Assembly: GCF_017744015.1 (NCBI RefSeq)
Contig: NZ_JAGHRA010000014.1
Span: forward strand, 1-64,000
Direction: 5' to 3'
Length of the DNA stretch: 64,000 nt
Origin: Paracoccus sp. R12_2
GTDB taxonomy: Bacteria; Pseudomonadota; Alphaproteobacteria; Rhodobacterales; Rhodobacteraceae
This document shows, piece after piece, positions 45,062 to 52,091 of this stretch (positions within the stretch are counted from its first letter, which is position 1; every line of letters begins with the position of its first letter). A model generated the notes under the pieces. It made no database searches, was not told the origin of the DNA, and saw only the letters and a list, made by a program, of their open reading frames with translations. The position numbers and the translations under genes were made by a program.

Positions 45062-45516
45062 ATGTCTGCGACCACCATCATCGTCACAGCTCCCCTTGGG
45101 GCGCTGATCCGCTATACCGACGGCAGTTCGAAGCCGCCGGCACGCTTCACCAAGAAGCTTGCCGCCTGGAAGAGATCGAACGACGTTGACCGTCTCGTGA
45201 AGAAGGAGCCGCCCCGACCGTATCCGACCTGAACCGCTCCGGGCTCCTTCACGCTGCATGAAGGGAACTTCTCTTCGGACGGGGTGATCCTCGTCACCAT
45301 CATGCGCAGCCATTCGGCGGACAGCCGTCTGATCTTCGAGGTGGCTGAGGCACCGAAGCCTGGGCAGGTCCGCGTGCTCCTCGACTTCGGTGGCAATACC
45401 GAGCTGCTGCATTTGGCGGAGTCGATCACCGCGGCCGAGGTCTGGATCGCGCGGGAGGGCTATCGCAATGCACGGCTCGAAATCGTCGGCGCCGAGGGCG
45501 GCGAAAGGGCAGGCGC
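45062..45516 (+). pseudogene. conserved plasmid protein interrupted by an opal codon
   Basis: ATG 45062 opens a frame reading TIIVTAPLGALIRYTDGSSK, PPARFTKKLAAWKRSNDVDR. A TGA at 45230-45232 interrupts it, and the same frame resumes as TAPGSFTLHEGNFSSDGVIL and LLDFGGNTELLHLAESITAA, EVWIAREGYRNARLEIVGAE. The layout (charged N-terminal strand region, then an Ala-rich C-terminal helix) matches small proteins often found beside large ParB-like genes on roseobacter plasmids; I know no function. Its end merges into a ParB remnant near 45517. The single stop could reflect decay, a sequencing error or, less likely, recoding. Confidence 0.65.
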
Positions 45517-45762
45517 TGACGTCAGACAGGCCAGACGCCTGAGACGATCGCCAAGACATTCGGCACGACGGTTGCCGCCGTGAAAGGCCGGTTGCGCTAT
45601 GGGCTCATCCATCCTGACATTCGCGCTGCGGCCCGCGCCAAGACGAGCACGCCCGACACGATGAAAGCCTTCGCCGAGCACCCGAGCCAGGAGGCGCAGC
45701 GCGAGGTCTTCGAGGCGCTTGCGAAAGACGGCGGCTATCTGCAGGCCTACACCGTCCGTCAT
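45517..45762 (+). pseudogene. fragment of a ParB-like protein
   Basis: An internal piece of about 80 residues: GQTPETIAKTFGTTVAAVKG, RLRYGLIHPDIRAAARAKTS, MKAFAEHPSQEAQREVFEAL and AKDGGYLQAYTVR. This is the helix-turn-helix and following helices of a ParB-type protein, but neither the N-terminal CTPase box nor the C-terminal domain is present. It is joined in frame to a different coding segment at about 45763, so recombination or deletion has fused remnants of two genes. Confidence 0.7.
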
Positions 45763-46047
45763 GGCTGGCGTCAGCGCTGCCGGGATTGGGCTGCGATCCC
45801 GGACTACGAGGAAGGCGACAAGATCAGGCTTGTCACCCCTGTGACGCTCACCGATGGCAGCACCTGCCAGATCGTCACCGCGACGCACTACAGGCGGGGG
45901 CGGCAAAAACGCCGCTGCTACCGCATCGAGGAAACTGGCGGGCTCGTGCGGCTCTCGAAGGCCCCGCTTGCAGGCTCGGAGCTGCTCAGTTCCGCGAAGG
46001 GTGCGGCAAGCCCAGTGCTGGCGGAGTATTTTGCGGCGCGAGAATAG
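45763..46047 (+). pseudogene. C-terminal fragment of an unidentified plasmid protein
   Basis: About 95 residues continuing the previous frame: WRQRCRDWAAIPDYEEGDKI, RLVTPVTLTDGSTCQIVTAT, RCYRIEETGGLVRLSKAPLA and GSELLSSAKGAASPVLAEYF. It resembles the basic, beta-rich C-terminus of plasmid proteins that I cannot name. Its last ~80 bp recur in degenerate form at 47051-47128, so the fragment or its parent gene was duplicated. Confidence 0.5.
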
Positions 46048-46104
46048 GGGCTGCGCCGGTGGGTTGCTCGACCCGCCCGGCGAGAGCAGATCCTGCGGCT
46101 TACC

Positions 46105-46131
46105 TTGACATGGTAATGCAAATGCATTACC
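46105..46131 (+). promoter_or_regulatory. prlF-yhaV promoter and operator
   Basis: A consensus -35 box TTGACA (46105-46110) is followed by a perfect 20-bp palindrome (46112-46131) built of 9-bp arms GGTAATGCA/TGCATTACC around AA. The palindrome covers the promoter spacer and -10 region, 43 bp before the prlF start, as expected for autoregulation by the antitoxin. Confidence 0.75.
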
Positions 46132-46173
46132 TGTCGGTGGACAGCAAAGACCCTCTTCTTTCAGGAGACTGCC

Positions 46174-46500
46174 ATGACAGCGCTCGCACAAGATGTCTCG
46201 AAACTCACGGATCGGTATCAGACGACCGTGCCGGCGGGTGTGCGCAAACAGCTCAAGCTGGGCAAGGGCGACCAGATTCGCTACTGCACCGAGCCGAGTG
46301 GCAGGGTCTATATCGAGCCCGTGCGCAGCGACGAGGAAGATCCCGTGCTCGGAGTCTTTCTCGATTTTGTCGAGGCCGATATCAAGGCGCATCCAGACCG
46401 CATTCGGGCGTTCGATGGGGCTTTGCATGACCGTCTTGCAGCTCTGGTCGGAGACGTTGACGTCGATCTCGATGCGCCGCTATCGCGCGAGGATGAATGA
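46174..46500 (+). CDS. prlF: PrlF-type antitoxin (AbrB fold)
   Basis: 108 residues. The AbrB/SpoVT DNA-binding domain reads SKLTDRYQTTVPAGVRKQLK, LGKGDQIRYCTEPSGRVYIE. The C-terminal half, DPVLGVFLDFVEADIKAHPD and LAALVGDVDVDLDAPLSRED, is the PrlF/SohA toxin-binding segment. It neutralises YhaV and should repress the operon via the upstream palindrome. It overlaps yhaV by ATGA. Confidence 0.88.
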   Translation: MTALAQDVSKLTDRYQTTVPAGVRKQLKLGKGDQIRYCTEPSGRVYIEPVRSDEEDPVLGVFLDFVEADIKAHPDRIRAFDGALHDRLAALVGDVDVDLDAPLSREDE

Positions 46501-47015
46501 GCGGCGATAGCGTGGCCGCCCAAGCGCCCCTTGTCGTAAACGGATGGTCGATTTATGGGCATCCGCTCTTTCTGGACCAGCTCGAAGGGCTGATCGAGGA
46601 GGTTGAGACACGTAGGGCGCGCGATCCCAAGACCTGGCAGAAGAAGAACTGCGCGAAGCGGCTGGCCGCCATCTTCAAGCTGGTCACCGAGGCCATACCG
46701 GCAGATCCCGGTGCCGCCGCCTTCCGGCAAGGCGGCACACTCGGCGATCACCGCAAGCACTGGTTCCGGGCGAAATTCTTCCAGCAGTATCGGTTGTTCT
46801 ACCGGTTCAACAGCGATGCGAAGATCATCGTGGTGGCATGGGTGAACGACGACAAGACCCTGCGCGCCTACGGCAGCAAGACGGATGCTTATGCGACGTT
46901 CAAAGGGATGCTGGAAGATGGCAATCCACCTGACGATCTCGACGCGCTCTTGAAAGAAGCTGCGGCGGAGGACAAGCGGTTCGAGATGTCCCTTGACGCG
47001 GTGCCTGACCGGTAA
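46497..47015 (+). CDS. yhaV: YhaV-type ribonuclease toxin
   Basis: 172 residues, near the 154 of E. coli YhaV. Signature stretches are VNGWSIYGHPLFLDQLEGLI, KKNCAKRLAAIFKLVTEAIP, LGDHRKHWFRAKFFQQYRLF and YRFNSDAKIIVVAWVNDDKT with LRAYGSKTDAYATFKGML. YhaV is a RelE-superfamily ribosome-dependent RNase. Position directly after prlF gives a complete type II toxin-antitoxin pair. Confidence 0.93.
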   Translation: MSGDSVAAQAPLVVNGWSIYGHPLFLDQLEGLIEEVETRRARDPKTWQKKNCAKRLAAIFKLVTEAIPADPGAAAFRQGGTLGDHRKHWFRAKFFQQYRLFYRFNSDAKIIVVAWVNDDKTLRAYGSKTDAYATFKGMLEDGNPPDDLDALLKEAAAEDKRFEMSLDAVPDR

Positions 47016-47050
47016 GCGACCTTTAGAAGCCTTGCCGTGGCCCAGGGCCT

Positions 47051-47128
47051 GCTCGGAGCTGCTCAGCTCTGCAAAGGGCGAGGCCAGTCCTGTGCTGGCG
47101 GAGTTTTTGGCGGGTCAGGGTGGCTGAG
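47051..47128 (+). repeat. degenerate duplicate of the 3' end of the gene at 45.8-46.0 kb
   Basis: This stretch encodes a sequence close to AGSELLSSAKGAASPVLAEY of the earlier fragment, starting CTGCTCGGAGCTGCTCAG and ending in a stop. About 80% of bases match over about 78 bp. Each toxin-antitoxin module therefore follows one copy of this tail. Confidence 0.8.
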
Positions 47129-47184
47129 TTTCTCGCTGAGACAACACCACGGAACCACGCGCGCACATACTGCCGACTTGAAGC

Positions 47185-47204
47185 TGTATCGCAAATGAGA
47201 TACA
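47185..47204. promoter_or_regulatory. operator dyad of the RelB-RelE module
   Basis: Inverted repeat TGTATC-N8-GATACA, 27 bp before the antitoxin start. Position suggests autoregulation. Confidence 0.6.
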
Positions 47205-47230
47205 TGATTCCCATCAACTGGAGGACCATC

Positions 47231-47530
47231 ATGCCTGCCCAGACATCCATGCTTCATGTCCGTGTTGACGATCAGCTGAAAGCACAGGCTTCGGACGCAC
47301 TTGCGGGCGTCGGTCTGACGCTCTCCGACGCGGTGCGTATTCTTCTGACCCGCGTGGCCGCAGAAGGCGGCTTGCCTGCCGGATTGACTGCTGATCCGGA
47401 TGCCTATGACGCCTGGTTCCGGGCGAAGGTACAGGAAGCGTTGGACGATCCACGGCCCACAACGCCCCATACGAAGGTGATGCAAGACGCCCAGGCATTG
47501 ATTGACGGGAAGCGCCTTGCCAAATCTTGA
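47231..47530 (+). CDS. RelB/DinJ-type antitoxin
   Basis: 99 residues from ATG 47231 (GGAGGACC upstream). The N-terminal ribbon-helix-helix reads MLHVRVDDQLKAQASDALAG, VGLTLSDAVRILLTRVAAEG, the RelB/DinJ consensus. The C-terminal part (AYDAWFRAKVQEALDDPRPT) wraps the toxin. It overlaps the toxin gene by 14 bases. It should repress the operon through the upstream dyad. Confidence 0.9.
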   Translation: MPAQTSMLHVRVDDQLKAQASDALAGVGLTLSDAVRILLTRVAAEGGLPAGLTADPDAYDAWFRAKVQEALDDPRPTTPHTKVMQDAQALIDGKRLAKS

Positions 47531-47792
47531 ATGGAAAGCCACGGCCATCGCGGACCTGTTGGCAATCATTGACTACATTTCCGACGACGACCCGGATGCC
47601 GCTCAAGTTCTCAAAGATGAGATTGAACACAAGACGTCCCTCCTTCCAGAACGTCCTCATATGTACGGCGCGGGCCGTGTCGATGGGACCCGGGAGATGG
47701 TTGTTCGGCCAAACTACATCGTGGTTTATGCTGAAAGCCCTGAGTTTGTGACCATTTTGCGCATTCTTCATGCTGCGCAGCAGTGGCCATGA
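47517..47792 (+). CDS. RelE/ParE-superfamily toxin
   Basis: 91 residues from a TTG start at 47517, chosen because family members begin MP-x-LEW and GGAAG lies upstream; TTG 47502 is the alternative. Core motifs: LEWKATAIADLLAIIDYISD, DDPDAAQVLKDEIEHKTSLL and GTREMVVRPNYIVVYAES, ending LRILHAAQQWP. The arginines and tyrosine of the ParE/RelE fold are kept. Whether it acts on gyrase (ParE) or mRNA (RelE) cannot be told by sequence alone. A strong terminator follows 30 bp downstream. Confidence 0.9.
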   Translation: MPNLEWKATAIADLLAIIDYISDDDPDAAQVLKDEIEHKTSLLPERPHMYGAGRVDGTREMVVRPNYIVVYAESPEFVTILRILHAAQQWP

Positions 47793-47821
47793 TCGGCGTG
47801 TAGGCCCCCCGCTAAGAAATT

Positions 47822-47859
47822 GCCCGCTCTACGCGTTCAAAGTGTAGAGCGGGCTTTTT
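47822..47859 (+). terminator. Rho-independent terminator of the toxin-antitoxin operon
   Basis: A perfect 11-bp stem, GCCCGCTCTAC/GTAGAGCGGGC, with an 11-nt loop and a TTTTT tract. It closes the RelB-RelE transcription unit. Confidence 0.85.
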
Positions 47860-47898
47860 GTCCTTTGGAACTCAGACCCTGATCCAAAGGAAACCCCC

Positions 47899-48187
47899 AT
47901 GTCTAGACCCAAACCGCAAACCCGGCTTTCTCAATCTCCGACGCTGATCTCGTCTCTGCCCTGAAGCAGATCGGCGCGGAGATCGACCATCAACCCCTGC
48001 GCAGCTCAGCGCTCGCGCGCATCATGCACGAGACGTTACACGGCAGTGATGCCGGCGGCGCCTGGGACTGGCGGATGGCGTACGACCTGATGCAGGCCGC
48101 AGCCATCCAGGTGCTGCTGCGTGGGGACGGCGCGGCGGGTGACATTGCCGCTGCGAAACTCCTCGCGTCCCGGCTGCTGACGGAAAG
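47899..48187 (+). pseudogene. N-terminal fragment of a strawberry-notch/helicase-like plasmid protein
   Basis: After a frameshift at about 47918-47920, the frame reads FSISDADLVSALKQIGAEID, HQPLRSSALARIMHETLHGS and AWDWRMAYDLMQAAAIQVLL, which I recognise as the N-terminus of very large helicase/methylase-type plasmid proteins of alphaproteobacteria (strawberry notch family). The starting ATG 47899 is one base out of frame; a run of three A where four would restore the frame suggests a one-base deletion. Homology stops at about 48187. Confidence 0.6.
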
Positions 48188-48298
48188 GGCATCATCAAAA
48201 TCGCCAAGTTCCAGCGGGAGTTCGTCTGGCCGATCGAGAAGACCGCGGCGCTGCTCGACTCCATCGTCAAAGGCTACCCGATCACCGCGGCTTACTGA
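48188..48298 (+). pseudogene. N-terminal fragment of a DUF262 protein
   Basis: A 36-residue stretch reads GIIKIAKFQREFVWPIEKTA, ALLDSIVKGYPIT, the highly conserved N-terminal motif of DUF262 (GmrSD-type/ParB-Srx) proteins, and then hits TGA at 48296. The remainder of the domain is missing. DUF262 proteins include type IV restriction subunits, so this may be a relic of a defence gene. Confidence 0.7.
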
Positions 48299-48446
48299 CC
48301 ATTACACACGCAAGCGGCCATTCTCGTGGCGGCGGGACCGAATTTCCGCGATGGCTTTCCTCGCCATCGCTGCTGAGTCCGACACCTTTGCTAATATGCC
48401 AAATTTCAGCCAGCGTGAACGAATGCGAGATCTTCAGCTTCGATCA

Positions 48447-49129
48447 TCAGCAACCTGTGCGGCGCAGCACCACTGACACCGTGTGCATCAGGATCCTGAA
48501 ATCCTGAGCCATGCTGAACTGTTGCTCATAAAGGTCGTCGTAGGCTGCACGAGCGGCAAAGGATGTGCTGTTGCGCGCCGAGATCTGCCAGAGGCCAGTG
48601 AGACCAGGACGCATGCGATAATAGGCGCTGCCGGGATAGATCTCCTGCTGTTCCGGCAACATCGGGCGCGGTCCAATCAGGCTCATATCGCCGCGAAGGA
48701 CGTTCCAAAGCTGGGCAGTTCGTCCATCGAACAGGCGCGCAGAAACCGGCCGAATGGCGTTACCCGGGGGTCGTTCCGCAGTTTCTGCGTCCGGTCCCAC
48801 TCGTCGCGCGCCGCTGGATCGGTCTCGAGGCGTAACCGCAACCGATCATCCGCATCGACGACCATGCTGCGCAGTTTCCACATACGATAGGTGCGGCCGC
48901 CTCGACCGACGCGCAACTGCGAATAGAAGGGCCTGCCGCCATCAAACATGACTAGCAATGCCAGCACGAAAATCAGCGGAATGATGAAAGGGGATGCCAT
49001 CGCAACCAGAAGGCAATCGAGCGGCCTCTTGACCAGGCGGTGATACCTGCCCGCCTGCAAGGTATCAGCAACATGACAAAAAGAACTCGCGGAGAAGGAA
49101 GACTGTTGAAAAGACTGTTGAACAAGCAT
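48447..49129 (-). pseudogene. exopolysaccharide sugar transferase (ExoY/PssY-like), one-base frameshift
   Basis: Two overlapping frames make one protein of about 227 residues. The first (from ATG 49129) has a membrane helix (FIIPLIFVLALLVMFDGG), the signature KRPLDCLLVAMASP and LRVGRGGRTYRMWKLRSMVV, ending FLRACSMDELP. The second resumes QLWNVLRGDMSLIGPRPMLP, YYRMRPGLTGLWQISARNST. One C is missing in the run at 48713-48715 (three where four restores the frame). Intact, it would transfer a sugar-1-phosphate to undecaprenyl phosphate to start polysaccharide synthesis. Confidence 0.88.
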
Positions 49130-49844
49130 CACTAACTAACCCTAACACTCAGGTTGTGCTACACCGCCGGCCACACAAGCTTGCCGGTTGTGTGGCAGTA
49201 GTTACTCGCGCCTGACGTGCGCGTCATCCTGACATTTTGGATAGCTGTCCTTTCGGACAGATAGGTGTCGCAAAGTCGCCCGAATGCTCGCCCATGGTTC
49301 GCTGCGTTTCTGATGAAAAACCGTCAAGGCGAGCATCTGGCAAAGATGGCTTTGTCTGCACTGCAGAATGTCTGCGATCCTCTGGTGGCGAGGAACGAAT
49401 TTCCCGCCTGTGTGTCCGACGCGATCATCCTCATGGGGGTCGGTCTGGGAGTTGGCGCAGTCGCCTTGGGCTGGGTGTCAGTCAGCTACGCCCTCCTCAC
49501 CGCCTAAGGGCTATAGGGTGGAGACGAAGACGCGCTGCACATCGCATCATAGATTGTTGCCTTGGGCGCGGCGCTGACCGCGCTTCGGCGCAACAACCAG
49601 TCTGTCGCGTCATTCTGCCCATAGGCATTTACAGAGCTCTGTCTCGGCCCTCTCCGGATATTCGCTAGCCAAGCCATCGCTACGGCGCAGCTTCCCCAAA
49701 CCGGCGGGGCCAAGCTGACCTTCCACGAACTGCAGCTTCCGGTGTAGCGTAAACGGTCCTTTCCGCCGGTGACAGAAACGGTTGAGTTTTGATATGTAAG
49801 CATTTTAGATTGACACGATACCAACCGGTTGGTATCTATTTGCT
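49130..49844. other. intergenic, possible small membrane protein
   Basis: Between the divergent sugar transferase and tetR. A frame at 49313-49507 encodes 64 residues, from MKNRQGEHLAKMALSALQNV, with a hydrophobic C-terminus (AIILMGVGLGVGAVALGWV), which could be a tail-anchored membrane peptide, but there is no clear ribosome-binding site. The last 50 bp hold the tetR promoter/operator. No other feature is seen. Confidence 0.35.
49810..49838 (+). promoter_or_regulatory. tetR promoter with embedded 20-bp operator
   Basis: A consensus -35 TTGACA (49810-49815), 17-bp spacer and -10 TATCTA (49833-49838). A perfect 20-bp palindrome, GATACCAACCGGTTGGTATC (49817-49836), fills the spacer and runs into the -10, ideal for autorepression by the TetR protein. 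The expected start point (about 49845) coincides with the ATG. Confidence 0.82.
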
Positions 49845-50495
49845 ATGCCACGCCCAACCAAGCACTCTCCAGAACGCGGCGATGCCCGCACGCGACTGTT
49901 AGAATCAGCTAGGGATATCGTCCGCACCAAAGGCTTTGCAGCCACGAGCGTCGACGATCTCTGCAAAGCCGCTGATGTGACGAAGGGGGCGTTCTTCCAT
50001 CATTTCAAATCAAAGGACGCACTCGGCGTCGCAGCAGCGGATTTCTGGGCAGAGACCACAAGGGCATTTTTCGCGAGTGCCCCCTATCACGCGCCCGCCG
50101 ATCCACTCGACCGGGTGCTGGCCTACATCGCCTTTCGCCGCGAGATCATCGCAGGCGAGCTAGCCGAATTCACCTGCCTGGTCGGAACCCTCACACAAGA
50201 GGTTCACACGACTGCGCCGGACATTCGCGACGCGGCAGGGGCCAGCATCTTCGGTCATGCCGAAACGCTCGAGGCTGACATCGCCGCCGCCGCTGAGGAT
50301 CGCGGCATTACGCCCGAAGGATGGTCACCGGCTTCGCTTGCCCGTCACTTTCAGACCGTCATCCAGGGCGGATTTATCCTCGCCAAAGCTGGCAACAACC
50401 CGGAGCTCGCGCGCGAGGCTTTGGATCATCTCGACCGCTACGTCCATCACCTTTTTGGTGTCAGCGCCACTCAATCAACAGGAGGCCTCAAATGA
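49845..50495 (+). CDS. TetR-family repressor
   Basis: 216 residues. The N-terminal helix-turn-helix reads TRLLESARDIVRTKGFAATS, VDDLCKAADVTKGAFFHHFK. The C-terminal domain contains FTCLVGTLTQEVHTTAPDIR and LARHFQTVIQGGFILAKAGN, like the C-terminal domain of the YxaF/LmrA-type repressors. It starts a four-gene operon (TetR, VOC, GFA, DUF6958), with four-base or eight-base overlaps at each junction. It should bind the palindrome in its own promoter. The inducer is unknown. Confidence 0.9.
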   Translation: MPRPTKHSPERGDARTRLLESARDIVRTKGFAATSVDDLCKAADVTKGAFFHHFKSKDALGVAAADFWAETTRAFFASAPYHAPADPLDRVLAYIAFRREIIAGELAEFTCLVGTLTQEVHTTAPDIRDAAGASIFGHAETLEADIAAAAEDRGITPEGWSPASLARHFQTVIQGGFILAKAGNNPELAREALDHLDRYVHHLFGVSATQSTGGLK

Positions 50496-50959
50496 CCGAC
50501 CGACCCAGGTCACGCATGTGCATCTTTCTAAAGGACGGGGCCGAAGAAGCCGCCCGCTTCTATGCAGCGACCCTCCCCGACACGCGCGTCGATCACGTCC
50601 AGCCCATCGGCCCGAACATGGCGATGGTGCTCTGGACCTGCATGGGCACCCGCTACATGCTCATGGACGGCAACAAGGCCTTCGCGCCCAAGCATGACCA
50701 TTCGATCTCCGTCGCCACGCTCGATCAAGCCGAGACAGATCGGCTTTGGGACGCGTTGACCGAGGGCGGCAGCGAAGGGAATTGCGGCTGGCTCTGCGAC
50801 CGCTTCGGCGTGCATTGGCAGATCGTGCCGACCGCGCTGACCCATATGCTGTCGGACCCGGATCGCGAGGCCGCCGGTCGCGCGCAGGCTGCCATGATGG
50901 GCATGAAGAAGATCGACATCGCTACCATGCGCGCGGCGTTCGACAAGGTGCCCGCATGA
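50492..50959 (+). CDS. VOC-family (PhnB-like) protein
   Basis: 155 residues. The fold is a glyoxalase/dioxygenase-like betaalphabetabetabeta module with RMCIFLKDGAEEAARFYAAT, ISVATLDQAETDRLWDALTE and GNCGWLCDRFGVHWQIVPTA, the end motif of PhnB/3-demethylubiquinone methyltransferase-like proteins. No metal-ligand triad typical of glyoxalase I is obvious. The function is unknown; genes of this type are often controlled by TetR regulators. It overlaps tetR (ATGA) and the GFA gene (ATGA). Confidence 0.82.
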   Translation: MTDRPRSRMCIFLKDGAEEAARFYAATLPDTRVDHVQPIGPNMAMVLWTCMGTRYMLMDGNKAFAPKHDHSISVATLDQAETDRLWDALTEGGSEGNCGWLCDRFGVHWQIVPTALTHMLSDPDREAAGRAQAAMMGMKKIDIATMRAAFDKVPA

Positions 50960-51465
50960 CGACCGTGACCTGTTCGTGTGGTGCCGCGGCGCTTGATCTC
51001 GATGGTCCACCAATCCTTGCAGCCGAATGCCACTGCACCTCCTGCCGAGCGGCAGCAGAGCGATTTGCGGCACCGGTGACGGAACCGAATAGCGGCACGC
51101 GTTTCGTCCTGCAACGGAAGGACAAAGCCAAAGTGGTGAAGGGCGAAGCGCATCTGGCCTCGTTCCGCCTGAGTGATGACGCTTCCACGCAGCGCATCGT
51201 CGCGACGTGTTGCAATGCCCCCATGTGGCTGGAGTTCAAAGGTGGGCATTGGATCAGCGTCTATGCCGCTCGTTGGCCCCAGGGTGAAGCGCCGCGGCCG
51301 GAGCTGCGCACAATGACCAAGGACGCCTCGGGAACGCTTTCGGACGATCTACCAAATGCCAAAACCCAATCTGCAGGTTTCATGGGGCGTCTTTTCTGGG
51401 CCTGGGTCCAGATGGGCTTTCGCAATCCACCCGTGGCCGATGTGAGGAGGACTCTGAATGACTGA
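50956..51465 (+). CDS. GFA-family zinc protein
   Basis: 169 residues. The Gfa/Mss4-like zinc site is seen as CSCGAAALD near the start, ECHCTSCRAAAERF and a later TCCNAPMWL. GFA proteins were named for glutathione-dependent formaldehyde-activating enzyme, but most have no known substrate. ATG 50956 overlaps the VOC stop. The C-terminus ends with a Trp-rich helix (FMGRLFWAWVQMGF) that may associate with a membrane. Confidence 0.82.
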   Translation: MTTVTCSCGAAALDLDGPPILAAECHCTSCRAAAERFAAPVTEPNSGTRFVLQRKDKAKVVKGEAHLASFRLSDDASTQRIVATCCNAPMWLEFKGGHWISVYAARWPQGEAPRPELRTMTKDASGTLSDDLPNAKTQSAGFMGRLFWAWVQMGFRNPPVADVRRTLND

Positions 51466-51748
51466 CAAAAGGATTGAAGTCGAAAACCCGAATACGGGCC
51501 GCAAGGAGCGGCTGGATCGGGCAAAATACGAGGCCATGCGAAACGCTCTGCTCCCTATCTTGCCCGATGTGCCGCCGGGCCTGAAGGTTGCCAAAGCAAA
51601 AGAAGCGCTCTTGCCTCACCTTGATCAGGACCTGTTTCCCGGCGGTGCGAAGGCGGGGTGGTGGCTCAAGGCCGTGCAGCTTGACCTCGAAGCGAAAGGC
51701 ATCATCGCGAGAGCGGCGGGAAGTCCTGTGCGGCTATACCGGACATAA
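51458..51748 (+). CDS. DUF6958-type small conserved protein
   Basis: 96 residues. The sequence RIEVENPNTGRKERLDRAKY, then LPHLDQDLFPGGAKAGWWLK, AVQLDLEAKGIIARAAGSPV resembles a family (DUF6958) with a winged-helix-like C-terminus. It overlaps the GFA gene by eight bases, so it is the last member of the TetR-led operon. No function is known. Confidence 0.6.
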   Translation: MTDKRIEVENPNTGRKERLDRAKYEAMRNALLPILPDVPPGLKVAKAKEALLPHLDQDLFPGGAKAGWWLKAVQLDLEAKGIIARAAGSPVRLYRT

Positions 51749-51839
51749 ACCCCCTGTCAGAACCTATGGGTCAAAAACGGTCGATTCTGCCTGTGAAAGA
51801 AACGCTGAGTTTTGGCAATCCTTGTTCAGTCCTCGGCGG
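51749..51839. other. end of TetR operon, copy 1 of a ~40-bp repeated motif
   Basis: The stretch 51747-51785, starting AAACCCCCTGTCAGAACC, is closely similar to 53788-53826 downstream of the LysR gene. It looks like the same degraded sequence retained at two sites. Confidence 0.5.
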
Positions 51840-52091
51840 TCAGCTGCTGCTCATCCCGGCGAGCATGGCCCCGAGGGCGACCAGAGGGATCAGCATGATC
51901 GCCCTGTCGTTCCAGAGCACGCCGACGGCGAACCAGCCAAGGACGCCGACGAGGAACAGATAGAGGTTCCAAGGTATCCATCCGAAAGCCGTTGCCGTGC
52001 AACCCATAATCTGGATGATCGACGCGACCCATTTTATAGTGAAGGCTATGCGCCCTGCCGCTGGCGCAGTCACTGTGACATCAGACGGCAC
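51840..52091 (-). CDS. small two-helix membrane protein (DUF6552-like)
   Basis: 83 residues from GTG 52091. It has helices WVASIIQIMGCTATAFGWIP and WNLYLFLVGVLGWFAVGVLW, then IMLIPLVALGAMLAGM, so two to three membrane segments. This pattern matches short Rhodobacteraceae proteins of the DUF6552 type; function unknown. Its start overlaps the SDR gene stop by 11 bases, implying translational coupling to the dehydrogenase. Confidence 0.6.
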   Translation of the reverse strand: MPSDVTVTAPAAGRIAFTIKWVASIIQIMGCTATAFGWIPWNLYLFLVGVLGWFAVGVLWNDRAIMLIPLVALGAMLAGMSSS

